Assembly (NCBI RefSeq): GCF_004358345.1
Contig: NZ_CP037952.1
Location: forward strand, 2,728,001 to 2,792,000
Direction of reading: 5' to 3'
Source: Parashewanella spongiae
GTDB taxonomy: Bacteria; Pseudomonadota; Gammaproteobacteria; Enterobacterales; Shewanellaceae
DNA length: 64,000 nt
Under the pieces are notes generated by a model. That model saw only the letters and a list, made by a program, of their open reading frames with translations. It was not told the origin of the DNA and did not search any database. Shown piece after piece: positions 29,410 through 39,096 of this stretch; within the stretch, counting starts at the first letter, position 1, and each line of letters starts with the position of its first letter. The translations under genes and the position numbers were made by a program.

Positions 29410-29445
29410 TGAGGAAAAAAATCTGGGGTTTGGGCTTACACCCCC
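29410..29445 (-). repeat. Tn3 right terminal inverted repeat
   Basis: Perfect inverted copy of the left end, followed by TATCA. It begins 47 bp after the tnpA stop codon. Confidence 0.95.
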
Positions 29446-29727
29446 TATCAGGATAGTGCTGAACATTCATATACTTGCCAAAATCACCGCTAGCTGCGTT
29501 ATAAATTTTGCAAGTAGAACCACTACTTGTTGCTATTCATGCCTTGCTATCAATAATTTCTTCTGCGTATATGAACGCTCCCAACCGATTTATTTAGGAT
29601 AAAAGTCGCTGGTATGAAAAAGATTGGTACTTTCTAAATCGCTAGATCCCTAAGTAAGCGATTTTGAAGTTTATGTTGTTGAGTTTGTTGTTTTAAAATA
29701 AAGTAAATGCGTCGTTACACATAAAAA
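29446..29727. other. Right flank of Tn3 with a long direct repeat
   Basis: No gene. It starts with the right TATCA duplication. Positions 29606-29650 repeat 18075-18119 with one mismatch in 45 bp. The stretch 29480-29545 is probably part of a dispersed repeat but was not matched within the window. Confidence 0.6.
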
Positions 29728-29755
29728 TGCACCTTGAGAGTATACTCAGGGCGCA
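29728..29755 (-). terminator. Intrinsic terminator after uspE
   Basis: On the minus strand TGCGCCCTGAG pairs with CTCAAGGTGCA (G-U pairs at two places), followed by TTTTTATG. It begins 27 bp past the uspE stop. Confidence 0.75.
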
Positions 29756-29781
29756 TATTATTCCACTAATAAAAGAGAAAG

Positions 29782-30708
29782 TTATGTTGTAACTGGCGAA
29801 ATGTAACCGTCGGGTTTTAATGCCAATAAATCACAGTTTATATTATCAATTACATGTTCTGCTGTATTTCCAATTAATGCTGCTGAAATGCCTGTTCGCC
29901 CGACAGTACCAAGTATAACAAGCTCAGAATCCAACTCTTGGGCAACTTCAGGTATTACGTCTTCAGGTAAACCTTCTTTTGCATGACAATTTACTTGATT
30001 AATGCCATGCAACTCTGCCATTTTGATTAACTGATTTTCGTGTTCAATACGGACTGATTCGTTATAGCTAAATGCATCAAAAGATGGAAGCTCTATAGAA
30101 ATGTTTACAGGTGTTCCTGGGTAGGCATTAACCAGATGAACTTCTGCTTCAAATTGATTGGCTAATTGCTTGGCATGTGCAATTATCTTGGTGTTAATAG
30201 CTTGATGTTCGTTATCGTCACTGACATTTACAGCGCAAACAATTTTCCCGTTTACTGGCCATGCATGATCTTTAACTAACAGAACAGGGAAGGGTGCTTT
30301 TCTCATCAAATGCCAATCAGTTGGAGTAAAAATCACTGATTTAAGTTTATCGTGTTCATGTGTGCCTTTGATGATGACATCATAATCACCCTTGATAGCA
30401 TGTTGAATGATACTTTCAAAAGGCCGGTTATGCCAAACAACTACTGAATTTATATCAATGCCTTCAGATAAATACGGCTCTAAAATGGAATCTAACCAAG
30501 CTTTTCGTTGTTGGATAACTCCTTGACGCATGCCTTCTCGTTCATCAGCGGACAAAATAGAAGTCATTTCATAAGAGAAATCAAAAATAGTAAGAAATAC
30601 AGTTATAGGGGAATCATTTTTTTGAGATAAAGCGACTGCACGATCAAGTGCAATTTGATGGTCTGTAGAAGGGGCAATAACAACTAGTAGTTTCTTATAA
30701 TCCGTCAT
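29782..30708 (-). CDS. uspE: Tandem universal stress protein UspE
   Basis: A 308-aa cytoplasmic protein with two universal stress domains (about residues 5-145 and 155-300). Domain 1 begins YKKLLVVIAPSTDHQIALDR; domain 2 has KIVCAVNVSDD and ends ELVILGTVGRTGISAALIGN with the G-2-x-G-9-G(S/T)-like ATP loop. It lies downstream of fnr, as in Shewanella and E. coli (fnr-uspE), separated by 132 bp that contain a hairpin. Its role is broad stress tolerance. Confidence 0.95.
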   Translation of the reverse strand: MTDYKKLLVVIAPSTDHQIALDRAVALSQKNDSPITVFLTIFDFSYEMTSILSADEREGMRQGVIQQRKAWLDSILEPYLSEGIDINSVVVWHNRPFESIIQHAIKGDYDVIIKGTHEHDKLKSVIFTPTDWHLMRKAPFPVLLVKDHAWPVNGKIVCAVNVSDDNEHQAINTKIIAHAKQLANQFEAEVHLVNAYPGTPVNISIELPSFDAFSYNESVRIEHENQLIKMAELHGINQVNCHAKEGLPEDVIPEVAQELDSELVILGTVGRTGISAALIGNTAEHVIDNINCDLLALKPDGYISPVTT

Positions 30709-30752
30709 AAGATAATCTCGTAGCAGAATTCATAGTTAAAAACTAACATAAC

Positions 30753-30831
30753 TGCTCAATAGAAAAAACAAAAACTATTGAGCAACATTAATTTCTAACT
30801 GTGTTTATTTAGATTTATTGTCCTAAATCAA
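30753..30831 (-). promoter_or_regulatory. Hairpin and weak FNR-like site between fnr and uspE
   Basis: TGCTCAATAG (30753-30762) and CTATTGAGCA (30775-30784) form a perfect 10-bp stem with an A/T loop, possibly attenuating fnr read-through. At 30818-30831 the minus strand reads TTGATTTAGGACAA, 8 of 10 fixed positions of an FNR box (TTGAT-N4-ATCAA). Both calls are by pattern only. Confidence 0.4.
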
Positions 30832-30840
30832 TAAAAGCTA

Positions 30841-31584
30841 TTAGCCAACTCTAGTAGTCCCTGCTAAGGCCTTCAGTGCTTCAAAATTAATTATTGTAAT
30901 GTACTTTCCATTGACCTCAATCAAATCAGATTTTTGGAAACGCCCTAAAATCCTACTTATGGTTTCAACCGTTAAACCAAGGTAATTACCAATGTCAGTA
31001 CGAGTCATTGTAAGTCGGAACTCTTTTGTAGAGAATCCTCTGCTGCCGTAACGATGTGCTAAGTTGCTAATAAATGTAGCAAGCCTTTCTTCGGCGCTTT
31101 TTTTACTGAGAAGCAAAATCATTTCTTGATCAGTCATGATTTCATTACTCATTAAGCGCATTATTTGCCTTCGTAATTTTGGCATCGTTGCTGATAAATC
31201 ATCAAGAGTCATAAATGGAATTTCACAAACCATTGATGTTTCTAATGCTTCAGCAAAACTTTGGTGTAACTCTGATTGAATGCCATCAAATCCAATAACA
31301 TCTCCAGCGAGATGAAATCCTGTGATTTGTTCTTCGCCATGTTCTGTGATGGTATAACTTTTAACGGTTCCAGAACGAATAGCATAAAGTGACTTTAAAG
31401 GATCACCAGATTTAAAAATTTGCTCCCCTTTTTGAATGGGTTTTTTTCGCTCGATGATATCATCAAGTTTATCAAGTTCATTACTATTAAGCGCTACAGG
31501 TATGCAGAGATCAGCCATGCTACAATCGTGACAGTGGATTGTGCAGCCAGTTGCTTTGCGGGCCTTTTTTAATTCTAATGTCAT
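30841..31584 (-). CDS. fnr: FNR-type oxygen-responsive regulator (EtrA)
   Basis: A 247-aa CRP/FNR regulator. The N-terminal cysteines for the 4Fe-4S cluster are present ([14 protein letters not shown]), with the fourth at about residue 113-118 (TSMVCEIPF). The C-terminal helix-turn-helix reads [20 protein letters not shown], with the FNR recognition motif ExxSR (ETISR). Under low oxygen it binds TTGAT-N4-ATCAA sites. It sits next to the cbb3 oxidase genes, which are classic targets; a box lies upstream of ccoN. Confidence 0.96.
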   Translation of the reverse strand: MTLELKKARKATGCTIHCHDCSMADLCIPVALNSNELDKLDDIIERKKPIQKGEQIFKSGDPLKSLYAIRSGTVKSYTITEHGEEQITGFHLAGDVIGFDGIQSELHQSFAEALETSMVCEIPFMTLDDLSATMPKLRRQIMRLMSNEIMTDQEMILLLSKKSAEERLATFISNLAHRYGSRGFSTKEFRLTMTRTDIGNYLGLTVETISRILGRFQKSDLIEVNGKYITIINFEALKALAGTTRVG

Positions 31585-31688
31585 TTTTTAATCCCACAAT
31601 TATACGAATACATTACGTTACAGTCTAAAAATCAGCATATAATGCCTGTTAGCTCACAATTCGGCAAGTAAATAAAGAATTTTCAGTT

Positions 31689-32384
31689 CTAAGATAGTTG
31701 TTGAACAGCTATGAACAGTGTGTGAATACCAAATAAAATAATTGATACACCGCTAACAACTTTTATAGCACGTTGTTGTAGCCATGAAGATACGGTCTTT
31801 GCTGCTGCACCTGCTGCCAGTAAAGATGGAAGCGTACCTAATCCAAATGCAGCCATAATCGTAGCGCCATCAAGAGCAGACCCTGAAGCAACAGCCCAAG
31901 TTAACATTGAATAAACTAACCCGCAGGGTAACCATCCCCAAACAAGGCCAGCTATTATAGCCTTAGGTCTTGTTTGGATAGGCAGCAATTTTGTAGCGAA
32001 GGGTTGTATGAACTTCCATAAAAACTTGCCAATAATTTCAATTTTGGTTAATCCAAACCATATTTGTGACACATATAGACCTGTAATAATCATCATTAGG
32101 CCAGCGAATATTCTTAGCCCAATGAGATAATTATCAATTTCAAAAAATGAGCCTAATGACGCTGCTGAACCACCAACAATGGCTCCAGCTAGCGAATAAC
32201 TCACTATGCGGCCAAAATTATAGCTCAATTGCAGCCATATTTGCTTTAATAATAGATTTTCACCGATTTTTACCGTCGTAGTTTGACTGGAAAAAGCAGC
32301 AACTAAACCTCCACACATACCAAAACAATGGCCAGCGCCCATTAAGCCAACAAGTAGGGCGCCTGAAACATCAAAGTTAATCAT
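31689..32384 (-). CDS. SafE/TauE-type membrane protein of the cbb3 locus
   Basis: A 231-aa inner-membrane protein of the sulfite exporter TauE/SafE-like group, with about six hydrophobic helices. Typical motifs are GLMGAGHCFGMCGGLVAAF near the start and VWGWLPCGLVYSML in the middle; the paired cysteines (MCGG, LPCG) are reminiscent of metal transport proteins. It is regularly found beside ccoS and is thought to serve copper supply or oxidase assembly. It overlaps ccoS by 8 bp, so they are co-translated. Confidence 0.88.
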   Translation of the reverse strand: MINFDVSGALLVGLMGAGHCFGMCGGLVAAFSSQTTTVKIGENLLLKQIWLQLSYNFGRIVSYSLAGAIVGGSAASLGSFFEIDNYLIGLRIFAGLMMIITGLYVSQIWFGLTKIEIIGKFLWKFIQPFATKLLPIQTRPKAIIAGLVWGWLPCGLVYSMLTWAVASGSALDGATIMAAFGLGTLPSLLAAGAAAKTVSSWLQQRAIKVVSGVSIILFGIHTLFIAVQQLS

Positions 32385-32571
32385 TGTTTGACACTTTTAT
32401 ATCGTTTGATTTGTTAACCTCACTTTCTGGCGATTCATCTTCAAACAAAATCGACGAACCTTGTCGATTTAAATCATCAAATTGATCTGATTTAACAGCC
32501 CAGAAAAAAATACCTACCGCAATTGCAACAAAAAGCATTGCGATTGGAATCAATACGTAAATTATACTCAT
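32377..32571 (-). CDS. ccoS: cbb3 oxidase maturation protein CcoS
   Basis: A 64-aa protein with one N-terminal membrane helix (IYVLIPIAMLFVAIAVGIFF) followed by WAVKSDQFDDLNRQGSSILF, the CcoS signature. It is needed for inserting redox cofactors into cbb3 oxidase. It overlaps ccoI by 4 bp and the SafE-like gene by 8 bp. Confidence 0.95.
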   Translation of the reverse strand: MSIIYVLIPIAMLFVAIAVGIFFWAVKSDQFDDLNRQGSSILFEDESPESEVNKSNDIKVSNND

Positions 32572-35015
32572 GTTGGTTCCTTTAATAATCTCAAACTGTT
32601 TGATACAACAATTAATGAACTAAGTGACATACCAATTGCAGCGATGTAGGGAGCAATATTACCTGAAACAGCTAATGGCAATACAATAATGTTGTAACCT
32701 AACGCCCAAAATAAATTTTGCTTTATTATTGCGGTTGTCTTTTTAGCAACCGTTATAGCATCATTAAATCGTGAAAGTTTATCGCCTAAAAAGATTAAAT
32801 CTGCACTGTTTTTTGCAATATCAGTTCCGCTTCCAATAGCGACAGATAAATCTGCACCAGCTAGAACTGGAGCATCGTTAATTCCATCACCAAACATTGC
32901 GACTTTTTTGCCATTAGCCTGAAATTCATTAACAAGCTGAAGTTTATCATTTGGCGATAAGTTGTGATGAATGTTTCTCACGCCAAGCTGCTCGGCGACC
33001 ATTTTTACTGGACCCTTATTATCACCGCTGGCAATAACGATCTTAATTTTTTGCTGTAAAATGTTATCTATCGTGGCATATGCGTCAACACGAATAACAT
33101 CTTCAAATGATATTCTGGCAATAATTTCATCATTTTTTGATAACCAAATAGTTTGGTGATTTAATTCATCAGCTTCATGCTCAAAAGCAAGTCCCGAAGA
33201 ATTAATATTTTGTAACGGGAGACATACAAAACTAAAGCTGCCTACTTTATATTTATGTTCACCAATTTTACCTAAAAGTCCTTTTCCTACATGATGCTTT
33301 ATAGAATGAACTTGATATTTATCATTGCGGTAGTAGGGTGAAAAAGTTTTTGCAACTGGATGAATAGAGCCATGTTCTAGAGAAGCAATAATTTCAAGTA
33401 TGTCTGTTTTTTGATTTGAAACAGAGGTATCTACGGACTTTATTGAAAGGTTACCATAGGTCAAAGTTCCAGTTTTATCGAAAATAACTTGCTGGATTTG
33501 GGGTAAGGTCTCAAAAACTCCCGAGCGACGTGTAATGATCCCTAATTTCGTGAACATTGCTGTTGCACAAGTTACTGCTGTTGGCGTTGCAAGCGATAAT
33601 GCACAAGGGCAGGTGGCAACAAGAACAGATAATGTTACCCAAAAAGCATCTTCTGAAGAAATGAAATAATACCAAATGATGTAGGTGATAAAACTAATGC
33701 TTAGCACTCCTGCTGAAAAATAACGTGCAAGTTTATCAACTAAAAGTGAAATAGCAGGGCGATTGTTTGACGCTACCTCTTGTAACCTTATGATTTCTGC
33801 TACAAATTGATCATTCCCAATAGCATTAATTTCGACTTTAATAGGTTGCTCTACATTTATGGTACCCGCGAACACTTGTGCTCCAATATTTTTTGTTACG
33901 GGTAAATGCTCACCCGTCAACATTGACTCATTAATACTGGTTGAACCTTCAATAATAAGGCCGTCAGCAGCAATCACCTCACCGGGTTTAACTAAGATAA
34001 TTTGGTTAACTTCAAGTTGCTTGGCCGCAACCTCTATTATTTTATTATCAGTGAGAAGATTTGCTGTTAATGGTACAAGTTTATGTAGGTTACTTGAGTT
34101 AACGGATGCTTTTTGTTTCGCTTTTTGTTCAAAATAACGGCCTAAAAGAAGAAAAAAGGTAAACATTGAAACGGATTCATAATATACCTCGCCTGATCCG
34201 TTAATCGTTGCAATACAGCTCGCAAAGAATGCACCTAATATGGCAATCGACACTGCAACATCCATATTAATCTTGCCAGCAAAAATTGACCTGATAGCAC
34301 TAAAATAGAAAGGCTGCGCTGAATATAATGCAACTGGTGCCGCAAAAATCATGCTGACCCAACGAAAATAGTCTCTAAATTCAATATCTAAGTCAGTAAA
34401 ATAACCACGATATAAAGCCAAAGCAAACATCATAACTTGCATTGTCGCAAAGCCTGCAAGCCCGAGTCTTAACAGAAATTGTCGACTATTTTTATCTGCT
34501 TTTTCTTCTTGTTTGTCTATTTGAAATGGAGCTGCCACATAACCAATTTTGTTGATAACATTAAGAATTGCACTTAATTTAATTTCTGAGTTAACCCACT
34601 CAACGATTGCCCGTTGTGTTGTAGAGTTAACTAGAACTTTTACTACACCAGCAAGTTGTTTTACCTTATTTTCGATTAACCAAGCACAAGCCGAACAGGT
34701 AATACCATCAATCGAAAGAGAAACTGATTGAATGTCATTTTTATTATGAACAAATTCTTTTTGAACTTCATTTAAATCATAAGCACTGAAACTATTAAGC
34801 TCGTCTGGTACGAGCGTTGATTGTTTTTTTCCTGGCTCAGTTCTGAATTTATAATAATTATTAAGACCAGCATCCATGATAGCTTGTGCAACAGCTTGGC
34901 AACCGGCGCAGCACATTAATTCTGTACGTCCGTTTATATCGGTTGTAAAAGTTTGACCAGATAAAACAGGTTCAGAACAATGGAAACAACTCACTTCTTT
35001 CATAACATGATTCAT
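32568..35015 (-). CDS. ccoI: Copper P-type ATPase CcoI (FixI)
   Basis: An 815-aa P1B-type ATPase that exports copper for cbb3 oxidase assembly. It begins with a Cys-rich segment (CFHCSEPV, CCAGCQAVAQ) and a heavy-metal domain (SIDGITCSACAWLIENKV). The membrane metal motif is CPC (VATCPCALSLATPTAV). The phosphorylation site is FDKTGTLTYG and the hinge is MFGDGINDAPVLAGAD. The length is usual for FixI. It lies 25 bp after ccoH and overlaps ccoS. Confidence 0.97.
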   Translation of the reverse strand: MNHVMKEVSCFHCSEPVLSGQTFTTDINGRTELMCCAGCQAVAQAIMDAGLNNYYKFRTEPGKKQSTLVPDELNSFSAYDLNEVQKEFVHNKNDIQSVSLSIDGITCSACAWLIENKVKQLAGVVKVLVNSTTQRAIVEWVNSEIKLSAILNVINKIGYVAAPFQIDKQEEKADKNSRQFLLRLGLAGFATMQVMMFALALYRGYFTDLDIEFRDYFRWVSMIFAAPVALYSAQPFYFSAIRSIFAGKINMDVAVSIAILGAFFASCIATINGSGEVYYESVSMFTFFLLLGRYFEQKAKQKASVNSSNLHKLVPLTANLLTDNKIIEVAAKQLEVNQIILVKPGEVIAADGLIIEGSTSINESMLTGEHLPVTKNIGAQVFAGTINVEQPIKVEINAIGNDQFVAEIIRLQEVASNNRPAISLLVDKLARYFSAGVLSISFITYIIWYYFISSEDAFWVTLSVLVATCPCALSLATPTAVTCATAMFTKLGIITRRSGVFETLPQIQQVIFDKTGTLTYGNLSIKSVDTSVSNQKTDILEIIASLEHGSIHPVAKTFSPYYRNDKYQVHSIKHHVGKGLLGKIGEHKYKVGSFSFVCLPLQNINSSGLAFEHEADELNHQTIWLSKNDEIIARISFEDVIRVDAYATIDNILQQKIKIVIASGDNKGPVKMVAEQLGVRNIHHNLSPNDKLQLVNEFQANGKKVAMFGDGINDAPVLAGADLSVAIGSGTDIAKNSADLIFLGDKLSRFNDAITVAKKTTAIIKQNLFWALGYNIIVLPLAVSGNIAPYIAAIGMSLSSLIVVSNSLRLLKEPT

Positions 35016-35040
35016 ACCTAATCTAGGTACTTTCCAATAG

Positions 35041-35529
35041 TTAGTTTAACCAGCGCTCAACATCACTTGTAAGATTGAATCGTTTTTGCAATCGCCAGCT
35101 TTTATTGAAATTTTCGACTCTGATTTCCCATTCACCTTCTAAAGGCTCTTTTAGTGTGATGTGATATGTATGGTTACCATCAGCTGACGCTAATGCAGCA
35201 AAATCTTTTTGTTGAATTGTCGGGTGATAAAATTCCACATTCAAAGCAGCGTTATACGGTTTGCCGCCATGCTGCTTTATCAGTACTTCGTCATCAAGGA
35301 CATTAATTGAAAACTGCAATCCTAGCGACCGAGCTTTCTGTATTTTGTGTATATCCTGATTGATACCTTTACCTTTCTTGTAGTAATCATCAGCAACCAA
35401 TGAATCTGCATTATCTAATGCAATTTTGAAAGTGATGACACTTGCAATAATAACAATAGAAGGGAGAATAATTAAGAACCAAGGCCAAAATTGCTTATAC
35501 CAAGCTTCAGGTTTTTCCATGATATGCAC
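35041..35529 (-). CDS. ccoH: FixH/CcoH oxidase assembly protein
   Basis: A 162-aa membrane-anchored protein: PWFLIILPSIVIIASVITFK is the single helix, followed by VADDYYKKGKGINQDI, the FixH signature, and a periplasmic beta-rich domain. It stabilises the early cbb3 assembly. From ATG 35529 to the upstream ccoP stop there are 96 bp with a strong terminator, so ccoH-I-S probably depends on read-through or its own promoter. Confidence 0.9.
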   Translation of the reverse strand: MHIMEKPEAWYKQFWPWFLIILPSIVIIASVITFKIALDNADSLVADDYYKKGKGINQDIHKIQKARSLGLQFSINVLDDEVLIKQHGGKPYNAALNVEFYHPTIQQKDFAALASADGNHTYHITLKEPLEGEWEIRVENFNKSWRLQKRFNLTSDVERWLN

Positions 35530-35576
35530 CTATAAATTTTTCTTGTATTTTAACGCTAACCGCTAGGCTACGCATC

Positions 35577-35607
35577 AAAAAAAAGGCCTCGAACATTACG
35601 AGGCCTT
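35577..35607 (-). terminator. Intrinsic terminator after ccoP
   Basis: AAGGCCTCG and CGAGGCCTT are perfect 9-bp arms around a 7-base loop, followed on the minus strand by eight T. This is a canonical rho-independent terminator closing ccoNOQP. Confidence 0.92.
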
Positions 35608-35625
35608 AAATATCTATAAAAAAGA

Positions 35626-36600
35626 TTATTGGTTAGACAAACTGTAAACGTAAGCTGTGATTACGTGAACCTTTTCTTCACCAAGTACATCTTTCCAAGC
35701 TGGCATAGCACCGCTTCGACCAAACTTAATGCTTTGTTCGATTGATTTACGAGATCCGCCGTATAACCAAGCATTATCAGTTAGGTTAGGCGCACCCATA
35801 AACTTATTACCTTTACCATCCATTCCATGACAAGCAAAACAGCCTTTCATAAATGAACCTTGACCTTGGGTTGCTAATTCAGCATTAACTTCATGACCAG
35901 AGATTTGGTATAAATATTCAGTCAATCCAGCAAGTTCACTATCTTCGATTGGTAAACCACCTTTAGGCGGCATAAAACCATTTCGACCACTCATGATTGA
36001 CGTTTTAATCGAAGCTAAATCGCCACCATACAACCATGCACCATCTGTTAGGTTAGGGAAGCCAATACCACCTCGAGCATCAGATCCATGACATTGAGCA
36101 CAGTTTTGAACGAATAAACGTTTACCAACATTCAAAGCGTCTTTGTTCTTAACAAGTTCCTCAAGCGGGGTAGCTAAGTATGCTGCGAAAATAGGACCAT
36201 ATGTATCATCGGCCTTTTTAACTTCTTGGTCGTACTGTACATAATGCCCATTTTCTTTAGCTGCTAAAACTGCAGCCTTAGAATCCGCTTTAATACCTTG
36301 TTCTGTACCAATACTTTGGTTAGAACTACTCCACTTAAGCACGCCTTGGAAATTACCTAAACCTGGATATAAAATCAGGTAGATAACCCCAAAAACAATA
36401 GTGACGTAAAACATATAACTCCACCACTTAGGTAGTGGGTTATTAAGTTCTTCGATGCCATCAAAGGAGTGTCCCATAGACTCACCTTCTTTAACACCTG
36501 TGTTATTTTTTGAAACGAGTCGAAGTAGGATGAAACATCCTGCAATCACAAATAAAGATATTACTGTGATCCATATACTCCAGAAGCTACTCATCAACAT
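35626..36600 (-). CDS. ccoP: cbb3 oxidase diheme cytochrome c subunit CcoP
   Basis: A 324-aa membrane-anchored subunit with two c-type hemes that passes electrons to CcoO/CcoN. The N-terminal helix (about residues 4-27) and a second helix near 60-80 precede two heme sites, CAQCHG and CFACHG, each followed by a distal methionine (GRNGFMPPKGG; GRSGAMPAWKD). The gene overlaps ccoQ by one base (TAATG), with GGAGAG upstream of the start. Confidence 0.97.
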   Translation of the reverse strand: MLMSSFWSIWITVISLFVIAGCFILLRLVSKNNTGVKEGESMGHSFDGIEELNNPLPKWWSYMFYVTIVFGVIYLILYPGLGNFQGVLKWSSSNQSIGTEQGIKADSKAAVLAAKENGHYVQYDQEVKKADDTYGPIFAAYLATPLEELVKNKDALNVGKRLFVQNCAQCHGSDARGGIGFPNLTDGAWLYGGDLASIKTSIMSGRNGFMPPKGGLPIEDSELAGLTEYLYQISGHEVNAELATQGQGSFMKGCFACHGMDGKGNKFMGAPNLTDNAWLYGGSRKSIEQSIKFGRSGAMPAWKDVLGEEKVHVITAYVYSLSNQ

Positions 36601-36782
36601 TACTTTTGCTCTCCTGAGTCCTTGTTTTTCAGCTGCTTAGAATCATCTTCATCAGAGAAAACAAGGTTGGCCGCTTCGTCAAATCGAGATTTACGTCGCG
36701 AGCCATAAGCCCAAGCGAATATACCGATAAAGACTAGCATTACAATAACTGTAATAATTCCTTGCAATGTGCCGTAATCCAT
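36600..36782 (-). CDS. ccoQ: cbb3 oxidase subunit CcoQ
   Basis: A 60-aa protein with one helix (LQGIITVIVMLVFIGIFAWA) followed by YGSRRKSRFDEAANLVFSDE, the CcoQ pattern. It stabilises the cbb3 complex. It lies 11 bp after ccoO and overlaps ccoP. Confidence 0.95.
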   Translation of the reverse strand: MDYGTLQGIITVIVMLVFIGIFAWAYGSRRKSRFDEAANLVFSDEDDSKQLKNKDSGEQK

Positions 36783-36793
36783 ATATTGCCTCC

Positions 36794-37399
36794 TTACTTG
36801 AGGGCGTGCCCCAATGACTGTAGATACGCAATCAACGCTTCAAGCTCAGTTTTACCTTCAACTGCTGCTTTTGCATTAGCAATTTCTTCATCAGTGTAAG
36901 GAACACCAAACCCTCTGAAGACTTCCATTTTTTTGCCTGTTAACTCACCATCTAGTGTGTTATCAGCAAGCCATGGAAATGCTGGCATGTTTGATTGTGG
37001 TACTACTGCGCGCGGGTCTAATAAATGTACTTCATGCCATTTATCACTATAACGACCACCTACACGAGCAAGATCAGGACCTGTCCGCTTAGAACCCCAC
37101 AAGAACGGATGTTCCCATACTGATTCGCCAGCGACAGAGTAGTGACCATAACGTTCAGTTTCAGCACGAAGAGGGCGGATCATCTGGCTGTGACATACGT
37201 GACAACCTTCTTTGATGTAGATATCACGACCTTCTAGCTCAAGCGCAGTATATGGTTTAAGACCTTTTACAGGTTCTGTAGTATCTTTCTGAAAAATCAG
37301 TGGGGTGATTTGTACTAAACCACCAAAACTAATTGCAATAACAGTAAAGATACCAAGCAGACCGATGTTTTTTTCAACAAACTCATGATTAAATTTCAT
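36794..37399 (-). CDS. ccoO: cbb3 oxidase monoheme cytochrome c subunit CcoO
   Basis: A 201-aa membrane-anchored cytochrome c. The N-terminal helix is [19 protein letters not shown]; the heme site is [20 protein letters not shown]; the distal methionine lies in [13 protein letters not shown]. It relays electrons from CcoP to the CcoN active site. It starts 12 bp after ccoN. Confidence 0.97.
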   Translation of the reverse strand: MKFNHEFVEKNIGLLGIFTVIAISFGGLVQITPLIFQKDTTEPVKGLKPYTALELEGRDIYIKEGCHVCHSQMIRPLRAETERYGHYSVAGESVWEHPFLWGSKRTGPDLARVGGRYSDKWHEVHLLDPRAVVPQSNMPAFPWLADNTLDGELTGKKMEVFRGFGVPYTDEEIANAKAAVEGKTELEALIAYLQSLGHALK

Positions 37400-37411
37400 C
37401 GTATCTACTCC

Positions 37412-38839
37412 TTATGCTTCAGCTGGTTTAGGCAAAGAGCCGGCAGGTGCTTTAACTGTCTTGATAACGTTATATGCCATAATAAACATACCTGTTAAGA
37501 AGAAAGCGCCACCCAAGAAACGAACAAAGTAGAACGGGTAAGATGCTTCAATACTTTCAACGAAGCTATAGGTTAGAGTTCCATCAGAGTTCACAGCGCG
37601 CCACATTAATCCTTGCATTACACCAGAAATCCACATTGATACTATGTATAAAACAGTACCAATTGTTGCTAACCAGAAATGTACATTAATTAAATTAGTG
37701 CTATACATACGGCCTTGGTTGTATAAAACAGGAATCAAATGGTAAAGAGAACCGATAGAAACCATAGCAACCCAACCTAGTGCACCAGAATGTACATGAC
37801 CAACAGTCCAGTCCGTATAATGCGAAAGTGCATTAACTGTTTTAATCGCCATCATTGGACCTTCAAAGGTAGACATACCATAGAAAGATAATGAAACAAT
37901 CAAGAAACGAAGGATAGGGTCAGTCCGGAGTTTATGCCATGCACCAGACAAGGTCATAATACCGTTGATCATACCGCCCCATGAAGGTGCGAATAAAATC
38001 AGAGACATCACCATACCTAAAGACTGTGTCCAGTCAGGAAGGGCTGTATAATGCAAATGGTGCGGGCCAGCCCAAATGTAAAGTGCGATCAATGCCCAAA
38101 AATGAACAATTGATAAACGATACGAATAGACAGGACGACCAGCTTGCTTAGGTACAAAATAGTACATCATACCTAGGAAACCAGCGGTAAGCAGGAATCC
38201 AACTGCATTGTGACCATACCACCATTGAACCATGGCATCGATGGCGCCAGAGTACAATGAATATGACTTAAATAGGCTGACAGGAATCGCCATTGAATTA
38301 ACAATGTGCAACACTGCAACGGTTATGATGAAAGCACCGAAGAACCAGTTAGCCACATAAATATGGGACGTGGTTCGTTTAATAATGGTACCGAAGAAAA
38401 CAACTGCATATGCTACCCATACAATGGTAATAGCGATATCAATTGGCCATTCTAATTCAGCATATTCTTTACTACTTGTTAAACCAAGAGGTAATGTGAT
38501 TACTGCTGACAAAATGATTGCTTGCCAACCCCAGAATGTAAACGCCGCTAATTTTGGCGCAAACAGTCGAGTTTGACAGGTACGTTGAACAATATAGTAG
38601 GAGGTAGCAAAAAGGGCTGAAGTACCAAACGCAAAAATCACCGCATTAGTATGTAAAGGTCGTAAACGACTATACGTTAACCAGGGAGTTTCAAAGTTTA
38701 GCGCAGGCCAGATTAACTGGGCCGCAATAAGTACACCAACTGCCATACCAATAATTCCCCACAATACTGTTGTGAGGGCAAATTGACGAACAATGGTATA
38801 ATTGTAATCAGCGCCTGTAGGCTGGGAATGGTTCATCAT
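37412..38839 (-). CDS. ccoN: cbb3 oxidase catalytic subunit CcoN
   Basis: Catalytic heme-copper oxidase subunit with twelve membrane helices. From ATG 38839 (preceded by GTGGAAGC; the upstream in-frame start at 38908 was rejected) it has 475 aa, the usual length. Conserved histidine motifs include [12 protein letters not shown] (low-spin heme), [20 protein letters not shown] (copper and crosslinked Tyr helix), [16 protein letters not shown] and [17 protein letters not shown]. It reduces oxygen to water at high affinity. It is first in ccoNOQP, with an FNR-like box about 200 bp upstream. Confidence 0.96.
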   Translation of the reverse strand: MMNHSQPTGADYNYTIVRQFALTTVLWGIIGMAVGVLIAAQLIWPALNFETPWLTYSRLRPLHTNAVIFAFGTSALFATSYYIVQRTCQTRLFAPKLAAFTFWGWQAIILSAVITLPLGLTSSKEYAELEWPIDIAITIVWVAYAVVFFGTIIKRTTSHIYVANWFFGAFIITVAVLHIVNSMAIPVSLFKSYSLYSGAIDAMVQWWYGHNAVGFLLTAGFLGMMYYFVPKQAGRPVYSYRLSIVHFWALIALYIWAGPHHLHYTALPDWTQSLGMVMSLILFAPSWGGMINGIMTLSGAWHKLRTDPILRFLIVSLSFYGMSTFEGPMMAIKTVNALSHYTDWTVGHVHSGALGWVAMVSIGSLYHLIPVLYNQGRMYSTNLINVHFWLATIGTVLYIVSMWISGVMQGLMWRAVNSDGTLTYSFVESIEASYPFYFVRFLGGAFFLTGMFIMAYNVIKTVKAPAGSLPKPAEA

Positions 38840-39036
38840 AGTGCTTCCACTGCTTATTACTTTTACTTTAGCAAAGTAAAACTTTACTAGATTAAATAAC
38901 ACAAGCATTTAATTTTTATCATTAAAAAGTAAATACTGTGTCGATACGTTACTTGATCAACATTTGTGACGTTTTTCAAGCAAGGGTATGATACTTTAGC
39001 TCATCAAAAAAAGATACTGACTGAGCATGGCTAAAA

Positions 39037-39050
39037 TTGATCTGGATCAT
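39037..39050. promoter_or_regulatory. FNR box in the ccoN divergent promoter region
   Basis: TTGATCTGGATCAT matches TTGAT-N4-ATCAA at nine of ten fixed positions. It is about 200 bp upstream of the ccoN start and about 47 bp upstream of the divergent lipoprotein gene. FNR/EtrA encoded nearby is the likely binder. Confidence 0.65.
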
Positions 39051-39096
39051 GTTACAGCCCAGTATGTGAACGATATATCATTAAAGGCTTGTTAAA

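Larger units (their letters stand above)
21578..29445. mobile_element. Complete Tn3-family transposon, 7868 bp
   Basis: The ends are perfect 36-bp inverted repeats beginning GGGGGTGTAAGCCC, flanked by the 5-bp target duplication TATCA (21573-21577 and 29446-29450). Contents in order: membrane protein gene, a secreted-protein gene split by an IS4-family element, tnpR, vapD, a vapX-like gene, a presumed res region, and tnpA. All transposition parts look intact (tnpA 1010 aa, tnpR 190 aa), so the unit may still be mobile. Confidence 0.95.

Noticed and set aside
38908-38908. Upstream start for CcoN
   Set aside because: The 23 extra residues are not part of the family and the ATG at 38839 has a good ribosome site.
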